Assembly (NCBI RefSeq): GCF_029867415.1
Contig: NW_026705214.1
Location: 186,001 to 250,000, forward strand
Origin: Vicia villosa
Taxonomy: Eukaryota > Streptophyta > Magnoliopsida > Fabales > Fabaceae
DNA length: 64,000 bases
Direction of reading: 5' to 3'
A program made the translations under genes and the position numbers. This document shows positions 46,205 through 56,290 of this stretch, piece after piece. Within the stretch, counting starts at the first letter, position 1, and each line of letters starts with the position of its first letter. Below the pieces are notes generated by a model, which worked only from the letters and a program-made list of their open reading frames with translations, had not been told where the DNA came from and did no database searches.

Positions 46205-46477
46205 TGATCTTCAGAGCATTCATGACTTCTGATTTCTGCTTCCATAGGACAGCTTCAGAACATGAATTTCTTTGATCTTCAGAACATTCACAGCTTCTGA
46301 TTCCTGCTTCCATCGGACAGCTTCAGAACTTGAATTTCTTTGATCTTCAGAACATTCACAGCTTCTGATTCCTGCTTCCATCGGACAGCTTCAGAACTTG
46401 AATTTCTTTGATCTTCAGAACATTCACAGCTTCTGATTCCTGCTTCCATTGGGACAGCTTCAGAGCTTGAATTTCTT
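46205..46477 (-). repeat. Four tandem copies of a 68-bp unit
   Basis: Unit GATCTTCAGAACATTCACAG...GAATTTCTTT repeated four times with few changes. SIRE-1 holds a single copy (about 2653-2720), so the array expanded in SIRE-3. Confidence 0.9.
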
Positions 46478-46494
46478 CTTTCATCACTTCATGC

Positions 46495-46664
46495 TAGAAG
46501 ATCAAGTTGCCGTATCTTTAGAGAATCTCAGGATTTCTGAAGAACCAACAGTCAGAAGATCACCTAGACTTGCCTCAGCTCATTCAGAAGATGTGATCCT
46601 TGGAAAGAAAGATGATCCTATCAGAACAAGATCATTTCTAAAGAATGACAATCAGAAGCAATGA
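46495..46664 (+). pseudogene. SIRE-3 pol linker fragment (inverted)
   Basis: Encodes DQVAVSLENLRISEEPTVRR and SAHSEDVILGKKDDPIRTRS, matching the integrase-RT linker of SIRE-1 (minus 7900-8045). It is in the opposite orientation to the SIRE-3 integrase. It stops where the RT domain should begin. Confidence 0.85.
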
Positions 46665-46873
46665 TCAGAATCAGAAGGCGTAAAGTCTATTCAGGAAAAC
46701 TTACAGCTGTCATCTATTATCTGATGGTGAACACGTGTATGTACGGTTAGTACAAAGCGTGCAGTTGAAAAGACGCCGACCTAGGTAACTGTGTTAAATC
46801 ATTTCATTTACCGTGTTCTCTCTCCTAATGTCATTTCTCATTAAATGCATAATGATTTCGTTATTTTCAAATC

Positions 46874-46995
46874 ATTTAAATAACCCGCTTCACCTTCATT
46901 CTTTTTCTTTTTCTCTCTCTCTCTTTTGTGCATCCCTTTTGTTGCATCTGTTTTTCAAACCCTAGTTTTTGATCTGATCTCAAAGCATAATCATC
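46874..46995 (+). promoter_or_regulatory. Promoter-like leader of the inverted env-like ORF
   Basis: ATTTAAATAACC at 46874-46885, then a CT-rich leader (CTCTCTCTCTC near 46910-46925) and CAAACCCTAG at about 46957-46966, before the ATG at 46996. The same order precedes the SIRE-1 homologue. Inference only. Confidence 0.45.
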
Positions 46996-49338
46996 ATGAA
47001 CTCATCTTCATGTTCATCAAATTCAAAAGAAAGACTCACTTCTACACAGATCCTTCTACGCAAATATGAGTATGCTCCATTGAAAACATGCTTAATACCC
47101 ACGGAAGAACTGGAAGTTCTATGTGAATCTGCTGTGGACATCAACAACCTAAAAGCAAATGGCTTTAAGTGTGATGCAAGAATCTTTGAGCAAGGATGGT
47201 CTAAATATCTTGATAGATTGGTTGGTCCAATTTATCCTGAACTTGTGAAGGATTTCTGGGTACATGCAACGGTTACTCCAACTGCCATCATTTCATTCGT
47301 GCTAGGGCATGAAGTAGTTATCACTGAAAAGCTCATCAGGAAGTTGTACAATCTGAATGATGAAGAAGGTTGGTCTGGTCTTCGACATGCAACAGTTGAC
47401 TGGTCTATAGTTGAAAAACAAATCTCTCTGGCTTTTGGAATTGATTCTCATAACACGGGCACCTTAAGGCCATTTTATAAAGCATGGGCTAAAATTATTC
47501 TGGGTTCCCTTTACCATAGAAAGAGGATGCTCTCCTCCTCCTACATCAGTCCGGATCACAAGTATACTCTTTTCTGCATTGGCAAAAAGACTGAGATCAA
47601 CATCTCTCATATTCTGTTTGAGAATCTGAAGACTTCTATCTTTGAGTCAAGAGAAGATGAAAGGGCGAAGTACCCTCATATTCCAAGGACGACTATTCCG
47701 TTCGGAAGAATGATTTCAGACATTCTGATTGAAAGCAAAGTGCTGGACTCCATCAGAAAACTCAATGCATCTCATTTTCTTGGAGTAGTTCAAGGTCCCA
47801 TCTTCAATGGTGTGGATTTGTTCAGACTGGAACTCATTAAAAATGTACCTTCTGTGTGCATAAGCTTTCCTGACATCCTGTCAAGAAGAGTTGTTGTTGA
47901 AGGTTTTGCCTCTTTATTTCAAAAAGAACTGCATCAAGTTGTCAAGCTTTACCTGGAAGATTGTGTTAGGAAGCAATCAGATATTGATCCTGCTTGGATC
48001 CGTGGTAGAGTACTTCCGTCCAAGGCTGATCTTCTGAAGAAGGATCAGAAGGAACAAAAGGCTAGGCTAAAAAGAAAAGCCCGAGAAGATGAGGTTAAGA
48101 AAGCCAAGAAGTTAAGGGTCACCTATGATCCTGACAAGGTGGACTCTGAAGAACGAAGGGAGAAAAGGATCAGAGATTCCTTTCACAGAACCAGATCTTC
48201 TTCTTCTGTACAAATCTCCAGGCAGGTTTTTACTCCACCTCCTTCTGTCCCTAAACCATCTCTGCAATCACCTCCATCTGAACCAAAAGTAAACTTCACT
48301 TTACCAAATCCTTCTCCATCATCTTTTTCCTCTCCCATCCTAAACCCCACACCTCTAAGTATTCTTCCCCCAACTCCTTCTAATAAATCCTTCTCACCAA
48401 TTCCCTTTACAAATACTCCACCCTCTTCTCAATCTATCCTGTCTGTTATTCCATCCTCATCAATCATTCTCTCAGATATCCCTTCTTCCTCATCCACTGC
48501 ACCTCCACCTTCTATATCCCATCCCTTACCTACCAGAAAATCCAAACCCTACTGTCTTCTCTACCCTGACTACAAATTCACCTTCAATCCGCCTGAACCT
48601 GAACCCTATACCTACCTGGAACTTTTCAGACATGAGGTGATTAGCAGTCTAGACCTTCTGAAGGATGCCTTTCTAAATGGTCTGGATGATGTTTCTACAA
48701 GAAATCTTTGGAAAAGCTTTCGCAAGGATTTTCAAGTAGAAGCAATGGGAGTACAGAAGAGATTAGTGGCTGCTGCCCCTGGTTACCCTGGATACCTTCT
48801 GGAGAATGATAATGGTATATACTACCATCCTCTCAGAAACTGTGTTGCTGCTGAAGAAAAGCCTTTTGTGGATGAATTGGAAGTAGCAAGATTGGCTGCT
48901 GCATTGGAAGCTAATCCTTGCAGGGAAATTATGGTCTGGAGACCTCAACATCCAGTTCTGCTCGGGGATTTCAATACCCTCTTTGACTTTCTGAGGGAAA
49001 ACCCTTCTAAGGAAGACCCAAGCTTGGTCATTCCAGAAGTTGTTGACCCACCAGAAGTTGAAGGTCCTTCTGCCCCCAGGAATCTAGCTGCCATTCTTCA
49101 GGCACTTGAGAATGGAGATTCTGAGATTCCGGCTGCAGAATATGAAGATGCTTCTATGCAAGAAGCAGATGCTGAAGATCAAGTTGATGAAACCATTCCT
49201 GTTGAGGAAAATCCTGTAAATGATCTGACTATGGAAGCCACGGATCAGAATGCCATCCCTGTAGATAGAAGCTGTGAAGCTTCTTCTGATGAACCTTCCC
49301 GTCTTGCAAGGACTCTGGAAGTTCTTCAGAAGAACTAG
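46996..49338 (+). CDS. SIRE-3 env-like ORF, open, inverted
   Basis: 780-codon open frame, homologous to the broken ORF at 3410-5827. Residues about 20-330 form the conserved domain (PTEELEVLCESAVD, LVGPIYPELVKDFWVHATVT, LGHEVVITEKLIRKLYNLNDEEG). A Lys/Arg-rich basic stretch lies at about 340-400, a Pro/Ser-rich low-complexity region at about 410-510, then a second conserved block (LFRHEVISSLDLLKDAFLNG, GDFNTLFDFLRENP) and an acidic tail. The frame ends at TAG (49336-49338) after LQKN, but homologous sequence continues open to TAG at 49453-49455. No signal peptide or membrane segment is evident. It is antisense to the element's genomic RNA. Confidence 0.82.
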   Translation: MNSSSCSSNSKERLTSTQILLRKYEYAPLKTCLIPTEELEVLCESAVDINNLKANGFKCDARIFEQGWSKYLDRLVGPIYPELVKDFWVHATVTPTAIISFVLGHEVVITEKLIRKLYNLNDEEGWSGLRHATVDWSIVEKQISLAFGIDSHNTGTLRPFYKAWAKIILGSLYHRKRMLSSSYISPDHKYTLFCIGKKTEINISHILFENLKTSIFESREDERAKYPHIPRTTIPFGRMISDILIESKVLDSIRKLNASHFLGVVQGPIFNGVDLFRLELIKNVPSVCISFPDILSRRVVVEGFASLFQKELHQVVKLYLEDCVRKQSDIDPAWIRGRVLPSKADLLKKDQKEQKARLKRKAREDEVKKAKKLRVTYDPDKVDSEERREKRIRDSFHRTRSSSSVQISRQVFTPPPSVPKPSLQSPPSEPKVNFTLPNPSPSSFSSPILNPTPLSILPPTPSNKSFSPIPFTNTPPSSQSILSVIPSSSIILSDIPSSSSTAPPPSISHPLPTRKSKPYCLLYPDYKFTFNPPEPEPYTYLELFRHEVISSLDLLKDAFLNGLDDVSTRNLWKSFRKDFQVEAMGVQKRLVAAAPGYPGYLLENDNGIYYHPLRNCVAAEEKPFVDELEVARLAAALEANPCREIMVWRPQHPVLLGDFNTLFDFLRENPSKEDPSLVIPEVVDPPEVEGPSAPRNLAAILQALENGDSEIPAAEYEDASMQEADAEDQVDETIPVEENPVNDLTMEATDQNAIPVDRSCEASSDEPSRLARTLEVLQKN

Positions 49339-49827
49339 GATGAGCAAAGCTCAGTCAATGCTGAGTTTAGAGCTTTCATAGAGAAGCAGAATGAGCACAA
49401 CAATGGGGTTCAAGAGATGCTGGCCAAGATCTTGTCAAGGCTAGGGTCATCTTAGATTGAGTCTTAGTTGTTTTGTTTTTGTTTTTGCTGCATCTGTTTT
49501 GTGCATCTTGTCTTCCTTCTCTTCGTGTACTTCTGTACTTGTCTGTTTGAACTTTAATGAAAATCATCCTTTTTCTTCCGTGTGTTTCTTTTTGTTTTTA
49601 TCTGAATCTTTTATGTTTTTGATGATATGACTAAAAGGGGGAGAAATATGTGATAAATGATTTGATTTAATCAGTTGCTTTACTAACAGAACTTGCAAAG
49701 TTCTATGCTTTAAGTTGTGTTGTTACAGGAATTGAAGATTCAAGATCAACATTAGAAGCAACAAGATGAATCAAGTTCTTGGATTCTTGAAGCAAGCTGA
49801 GTGCTATGAAGCTTCAGAACCAAGATA

Positions 49828-50883
49828 ATCTTTAGTATTCAGAATAAAACATACACATCCAAAAGGATGGAAATATGAAATGTTGGGCTTTCTGTTCTTC
49901 CACAATTCATAAGGAGTCTTATTTAGAATAGGTCTTATAGAGATTCTATTCTGAATATAACACGCAGTGTTTATTGCTTCTGCCCAGAAATGCTTAGCCA
50001 TATTGGTTTCATTGATCATGGTTCTGGCCATTTCTTGTAGAGTCCTATTCTTTCGCTCTACAACTCCATTTTGCTGTGGAGTTCTAGGATAAGAGAAATC
50101 ATGGGCAATACCATTTTCTTTGAAGAACTCCTCAAAGAATTTGTTCTCAAATTCACCACCATGATCACTTCTGACCTTTATGATTTTGCACTCCTTCTCA
50201 GATTGGATCTGAGTGCAGAATTCAAAGAACACTGAATGAGACTCATCCTTGTGTTTCAAGAACTTTACCCATGTCCAGCGGCTATAATCATCAATGATGA
50301 CTAATCCATATTTCTTCCCTCTGACAGATGCTGTTTTGACTGGACCAAATAGATCAATGTGCAAGAGTTCTAACGGCCTTGAGGAAGAAACAACATTCTT
50401 AGACTTGAATGCAGGTCTGGAGAACTTGCCCTTCTGACATGCTTCACAAAGAGCATCTGATTTGTATTTCAGATTTGGGAGTCCTCTGACCAGATTTAGT
50501 TTGTTAATCTGAGAAATCTTTCTCAAACTAGCATGTCCTAATCTTCTGTGCCAGACCCATTGCTCCTCAGAAACAGACATAAGACAAGTTACCTTCTGCT
50601 TCTCAAGATCAGAAAGATCAATCTTATAAATGTTGTTCTTTCTCTTGCCTGTAAATAGGATTGAGCCATCCTTCTGACTTACAGCCTTGCAAGACTTTTG
50701 ATTGAAGATTATATCATAACCATTGTCACTTAATTGACTTATGGACAATAAGTTATGCGTTAATCCTTCAAAAAGAAGTACATTAGTTATGGAAGGAGAG
50801 TTACCAAGACTTATGGTTCCAGAGCCAATGATTTTGCCCTTCTGATCTCCTCCAAACTTGACTTCTCCACCTGGTTTAAGCAC
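49828..50883 (-). CDS. SIRE-3 pre-integrase and integrase core
   Basis: About 350 codons open from the protease tail through integrase, cut at the inversion junction (about 49828). GAG-pre-integrase His/Cys residues are intact (VWHRRLGHASLRK, CEACQKGK). The catalytic triad is visible: LLHIDLFGP, RSDHGGEFEN and QQNGVVERKN. The C-terminal KTPYELWKNRKPN and FGCVCFILN are kept. No native start codon; it would depend on gag-pol readthrough. The frame upstream joins truncated gag directly, without the DSG protease site. Confidence 0.85.
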
Positions 50884-50904
50884 CAGGTCTTGGAATGTAG
50901 ACCT

Positions 50905-52159
50905 TCTTCAGCTTTTTGTATTTGATACTAAGATGTGCCTTGAGTTCCAGAAGTTCTGTTAAACTGGAAACTAACTCTTCTCTAGATAGTTCAGAAAATA
51001 CCTCTTCAGAATCTGATTCTGATGTAGATTCTGATCCATCATCTTCTGTAGCCATCAGCGCGAAGTTGGCCTGCTCTTCTTCAGAGTCTGATTCTGATTC
51101 TGATTCAGAATCATCCCATGTTGCCATAAGACCTTTCTTCTTATGAAACTTCTTCTTGGGATTCTCCTTCTGAAGTTTTGGACACTCGTTCTTGTAATGT
51201 CCAGGCTCATTGCACTCATAGCAGACAACCTTCTTCTTGTCAGATCTTCTGTCACCGGAAGATTCTCCATGTTCAAATCTCTTTGGACTTCTGAAGCCTC
51301 TGAACTTCCTTTGCTTGCTCTTCTAGAGTTGGTTTACCCTTCTGGAGATCATGGACAGTTCATCTTCTTCTTCAGATTCTGATTCTTCAGGATCTTCTTC
51401 TCTAGCCTGAAAAGCGTTAGTGCATTTTTTAACATTAGATTTTAATGCAATAGACTTACCTTTCTTATGAGGCTCGTTTGCGTCCAGCTCTATTTCATGG
51501 CTTCTCAAGGCACTGATAAGCTCTTCCAAAGAAACTTCATTCAGATTCTTGGCAATCTTGAATGCAGTCACCATTGGACCCCATCTTCTAGGTAAGCTTC
51601 TGATAATCTTCTTTACATGATCATCCTTGGTGTAGCCTTTATCCAGAACTCTCAATCCAGCAGTTAGAGTTTGAAATCTTGAGAACATCTTCTCAATATC
51701 TTCATCATCCTCCATCTTGAAGGCTTCATATTTCTGGATTAGAGCAAGAGCTTTAGTCTCCTTGACTTGAGCATTTCCCTCATGGGTCATTTTCAATGAC
51801 TCATATATATCATGGGCAGTTTCCCTGTTAGATATCTTCTCATACTCAGCATGAGAGATAGCATTCAGCAAAACAGTCCTGCATTTGTGATGATTTTTGA
51901 ATTCTTTCTTTTGATCATCAGTCATTTCGCTTCTTGTAAGCCTTACACCAGTATTTTTAACAGGATGTTTGTAACCATCCAACAGAAGATCCCATAGATC
52001 AGCATCTAGACCAAGAAAGTAACTTTCCAGTTTATCTTTCCAGTATTCAAAGTTTTCACCATCAAATACTGGTGGTCTAGTATAACCATTGTTACCGTTG
52101 TATTGCTCAGCAGAGCCATATGTAGATGCAGATGTATTTGTTGAAATTTCACCAGCCAT
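50905..52159 (-). pseudogene. SIRE-3 gag, nonsense-mutated and 3'-deleted
   Basis: Starts at the ATG at 52159 (MAGEISTN). UBN2-type gag spans about residues 20-210, with RRVNQL followed by TAG at 51323-51325 where SIRE-1 has Trp. The frame then stays open through the zinc knuckle (YECNEPGHYKNEC, near 51200) and acidic Ser/Glu runs to about 50908. There the coding sequence jumps to the protease tail, deleting the gag C-terminus and protease active site (about 650 bp relative to SIRE-1). Confidence 0.85.
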
Positions 52160-52231
52160 CTTTTACTGAAGCGTTTTTCTCTTCCTGAATCTTTTCTAAA
52201 CACGGTTAAGTGCTTGCACCTTAGAACCGGC

Positions 52232-52243
52232 GCTCTGATGCCA
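52232..52243 (-). promoter_or_regulatory. SIRE-3 primer binding site
   Basis: TGGCATCAGAGC in element sense, one mismatch from the Met-tRNA site TGGTATCAGAGC, 2 nt after the 5' LTR. Confidence 0.88.
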
Positions 52244-52245
52244 AT

Positions 52246-53450
52246 TGAAGGATAGAAAAACACTTAGAAAGGGGGGGTTTGAATAAGTGTAGTCTAAAAA
52301 CTTGAACGATAAAAACAATTTGCACAGTTATTTTTATCCTGGTTCGTTGTTAACTAAACTACTCCAGTCCACCCCCACGGAGTGATTTACCTCACCTGAG
52401 GATTTAATCCACTAATCGCAACAGATTACAATGGTTTTCCACTTAGTCCGCGACTAAGTCTTCTAGAGTATCCTGATCACAACCTGATCACTCCAGGAAC
52501 AAATGCTTAGACACAAGCTAAGACTTTCTTAGAGTATCCTGACCACCACGTGATCACTCTAATTACAACTGCTTAGACACAAGCTAAGACTTCCTAGAGT
52601 ATCCTGATCAACACTTGATCACTCTAGTTACTTACAAATTAATGTAATCAATTATAAGAGTATTACAAATGCTTCTGAAAAGCTATAATCACAACAGTGA
52701 TATTTCTTTTAACGTTTAAGCTTAATCTCACTAATATATTACAACAGCAATGTAGTGAGCTTTGATGAAGATAAAGTTTCTGAGCTTTGAGTTTGAACAG
52801 CGTTTCAGCAAGTTTATTGTTAGCAAATCGTCAACCTTGCTTCTCATCAGAACTTCATATTTATAGGCACTTGAGAAGATGACCGTTGGGAGCATTTAAT
52901 GCTTTGCGTATTCCGTACAGCATTGCATTTAATGTTTCACGCTTTTGTCAACTACCTCGAGCCTTGTTCACGCTGTGTCTACTGGCGTTGCCTTTAATAG
53001 CTTCCAACGTTCCTTTTGTCAGTCAGCGTAGCCTGCCACCTGTACTTTCTTCTGATCTGATGTTTGTGTATACAACATTTGAATATCATCAGAGTCAAAC
53101 AGCTTGGTGCATAGCATCTTCTTGTCTTCTGACCTTGAAGTGCTTCTGAGCGTGATACCATGAGAACTTCAGTGCTTCTGCTTCTGATCTCAAGTTCTTC
53201 TGATGCTTCCATAGACCCATGTTCTGATTCTGCCTTGACCATCTTCTGATGTCTTGCCAGACCATGTTCTGATGTTGCATGCTGAACCTTCTGAGACAAA
53301 GCTTCTGAGCGCTGATTTGTGCATGCTCTTTATATATTTCCTGAAAGGGAAATTGCAATGTATTAGAGTACCACATTATCTCTCACAAAATTCATATCCT
53401 TGTTATCATCAAAACTAAGAATATTGATCAGAACAAATCTTGTTCTAACA
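52246..53450 (-). repeat. SIRE-3 5' LTR
   Basis: 1,205 bp, TGTTAGAACAAG at 53450 to ATCCTTCA at 52246, with TATAAATATG (plus catatttata near 52855-52864). Confidence 0.95.
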
Positions 53451-53455
53451 TAACT

Positions 53456-54590
53456 TTCTATAAAAAAATAATTATACAAGCCTCATATAATAATATATTA
53501 TATCTGGTCATAAAAATATTATAATAAATGAGTTGGTCCTACCGTTGGTCTTTAGATATTTAATTATAAAATATTAAAATTATATATTTTTAAAAGATAA
53601 AAATTAAGTTTAATAATAATTTTAGTCTCTCTATTTTAAATTTAAACAATTATGTCTGCGGACACTACAATTTTTAAGTTTAAAAATATAAAATTTATGT
53701 TAACGTATGTGTCCGCAAAAGCCCGTACAAAAAATTGGGCGGAGTGGTGTGGTCACACTAGAGGGCGAAGGTCTAAAACTTTAATCCACCTCGCACAAAA
53801 AATACAGACAAAACGGCCATATTTAAGCCCATTTTGCCACTCTTAATTTTAGCGAAAGCGATAAGTGAAACAATTATAATATAGTTTTAACTTTTAACCT
53901 TTTATTATAGTTCTACTAAATACTATATATACATATTTTAGTCTTATATTTTAGTTTATATTTGAGGCAATATTTTTTTAGGGGTTACTCTTTCAATGTT
54001 TTGTGGTAATGGAGAGCCAGCTAATGAATTTTAAAGTTACTCTTTACATTTTGAATGTATATCATATTTCTAAAGAGCAGTGCTACGTTGACATTCTAAT
54101 TAAGTCACATTGTATCTACACAGAAATGCTAGCATGACACTTAAAGTTACACCAACATCATATTTACATCCGCCGGTTGATTATATCATTTATTTTTTTC
54201 AACCAGATCCAAATGCTCTACAAACCAGCACATGTCCCCTAATTAGTTGATATAGTATATAAAACAAAAATTTAAAGATCAATAATAAAATCATCAATTT
54301 AAATAGACACGTGAAAAAAAGTTCAGAAAAGGATAAAATTGAATCAAAACGCGTTGTCCATAGAGCTTCTCCTTCCTCTTTCCAGGAGCGGCGGTCATCT
54401 TCCTCTTTTCCCGATCAATCTTCCGTTCAAACTTCAGCTTTTGATTCTCATCTTTCAGTTCCGTTTTCTCCTCTTCATCTTAGTGTCTCTCTTGGTTTCA
54501 GTCTTGATGATTGTGGAAACCAGATCAAAAATGGAATTAGGTTGTCACATTAGATCGATGATGATACTACAATTGTTGTTGAATGATGGT
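53456..54590. other. Intergenic stretch between SIRE-3 and the copia element
   Basis: No gene recognised. The left 800 bp are AT-rich. 54310-54560 is richer in C and T with a short open frame of uncertain meaning, possibly a gene relic or the upstream part of the copia LTR. Confidence 0.4.
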
Positions 54591-54820
54591 GTTGTTGTTG
54601 TTAAGAAAGATAATTTGTTAAGTGATTAACTAGTTAAGTTTCTCTCTTTATGCCTTTTATACTTTCCCGCCTCTTCTCTTTTTCAAAATTGTATATAAAC
54701 CCAGTTGTAACACTTTGTATGGTTGAGATGATTTTCACCTTATCAATGAGAATTAGCTCCTTATTCTTCTTTTCTCTTCACTATTGCTTCTTACAAATAC
54801 TTAATTTCTGTTATTCTAAT
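54591..54820 (+). repeat. Probable 5' LTR of copia-2 (left edge uncertain)
   Basis: Ends just before a PBS-like TGGTATCATTTG at 54822-54833, which matches the first eight bases of the Met-tRNA site. GTATATAAACCC at about 54690 is a plausible TATA box. The left end is not fixed because the 3' LTR lies outside the window. Confidence 0.5.
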
Positions 54821-54891
54821 ATGGTATCATTTGCCATTTGATCCTTCTTCCGCAATCGTTACTCTCTGATATTGTCTTCTTCCTCTTTCCC

Positions 54892-55856
54892 ATGGCTCCA
54901 CTAAGGAATCCACCTCCAGATCCTCTTTCTGATCCGCACTCACCGTACTTCGTCCATCCAAGCGACGGTCCCAATTCTGTCACCGTTTCTCCGAAGCTTA
55001 CCGGTTCCAACTATCATTCTTGGGCGCGATCAATGAAGCGAGCTCTTGGTGGAAAATTGAAGCTTGAATTCATTGATGGAAGTCTTCCTCCTCCGATCGA
55101 TGCTTTCGATCCTTCGTTTCACACGTGGAATCGCTGCAATATGCTGGTACATTCTTGGATCATGAATTCTGTTTCCGATTCTATAGCTCAATCTATTGTT
55201 TTTCTTGAAAATGATGTTGATGTGTGGAACGATCTTAAAGAACGTTTTTCACAAGGTGATTTGATTCGTATTTCTGAATTACAACACGAAATTTTTAGCC
55301 TCAAACAAGAAGAAAAATATGTTACTTTATTCTTTTCTGAATTGAAGATCTTGTGGGAAGAGCTTGATTTGTATCTGCCTTTACCAATGTATACTTGTCG
55401 CATTCAATGTTCATGTGAAGCCATGCGTAGTGCTAGATCGAACCACAAATTGCTGCACATTATTAGGTTTTTGACTGGCCTAAATGACAACTTTGCTGTG
55501 GTTAAATCCCAAATCCTTCTAATGGAACCATTGCCTCCAATATTCAACATGAGAGACAAAACTCAACTCAAATTCCCCCTGATGAAGCTTAGGCCTTGAT
55601 AAATGCTGCTGATTCAAAAAGATTTCCTTCAAGATTCAATAAAACGGGTGCTCGTGTTTGTACCTTTTATGGGAAAACCAATCATACTGTTGAGAATTGT
55701 TTCAAGAAACATGGAGTTCCACCTCATATGCAGAAACAATACTCCAATTTTGTGAACAATGCTAGTTTTGAAGGAGAAGATCAAGGATCTACTTCCACTT
55801 CTACTTCTAATCCTGTTGACATGAAGAGTGGTAATTCACCTATGACTCAGGACTAG
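54892..55856 (+). pseudogene. copia-2 gag
   Basis: Starts MAPLRNPPPDP at the ATG at 54892. Typical copia gag N-terminus HPSDGPNSVTVSPKLTGSNY and HSWARSMKRALGGK, then FLENDVDVWNDLKERFSQGD. It stops at about 55599 and continues in another frame with the zinc-knuckle region CTFYGKTNHTVENCFKKHG, where the second Cys of CxxC is Tyr. It ends at a TAG before the protease region. Unrelated in sequence to the Sirevirus gags. Confidence 0.85.
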
Positions 55857-55865
55857 TTCAATGCC

Positions 55866-56290
55866 TTGATGGAGTTACTCCAAAAAGCTGGCCTTAATCA
55901 AGCTACTAGGAGTGCCTCTTCTAATCAAGTTGCCACTGCAAACACGTCATCAGGTACTATCCAATTCCCTTTATCCATCCATAACTCTAGTCTTTGGATA
56001 GTTGACTCTAGTGCTAGTGATCACATTTGTGGATGTCTTTCTTGGTTTCAAAATTATAGTGTTATTCCTCCCATACATGTTAAATTACCTAATGGCCACT
56101 CTCTTCTTGCCAAATATTCTGGAATTGTCAGTTTCTCTCCTTAATTTTTTGTATCCAATGTTCTGTTCATCCCTGAATTCACTTTGAACTTGATATATGT
56201 GTCCAAGTTATGTGAAGGTTCAAAATATAATGTCAAGTTTTCTGGTTCTCATTGTTACATTCAGGACACCACATCCTCGGTGATGACTGG
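55866..56290 (+). pseudogene. copia-2 protease region
   Basis: LWIVDSSASDHICG is the copia protease motif with the DSG glycine changed to Ser, followed by LPNGHSLLAKYSGIV. A stop lies at 56142-56144. The frame then resumes as LNLIYVSKLCEG up to the solo-LTR insertion at VMTG. Confidence 0.8.

Larger units (their letters stand above)
46490..49828 (+). other. Inverted internal segment of SIRE-3
   Basis: Runs opposite to the rest of SIRE-3. From left to right it holds a pol linker fragment, the spacer, the env-like ORF and the post-env purine-tract region (AAAAGGGGGAGAA near 49633). The right junction is near AGCTTCAGAA|CCAAGATAATC where integrase resumes on the minus strand. The left junction is near CATGCTAG|AAGATCAAG. 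RT and RNase H were lost between linker and spacer. Confidence 0.88.
44766..53450 (-). mobile_element. SIRE-3: rearranged Sirevirus lacking RT and RNase H
   Basis: 8,685 bp with LTRs of 1,204 and 1,205 bp and target duplication TAACT (44761-44765 and 53451-53455). The LTRs differ at about ten sites by eye, so it is younger than SIRE-1. In element sense: 5' LTR, PBS, gag (one nonsense codon, 3' part deleted), integrase, then an inverted segment (46490-49828) with the env-like ORF, then 3' region, PPT, LTR. The protease active site and all of RT-RNase H are missing, so it could move only with help in trans. Confidence 0.93.
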
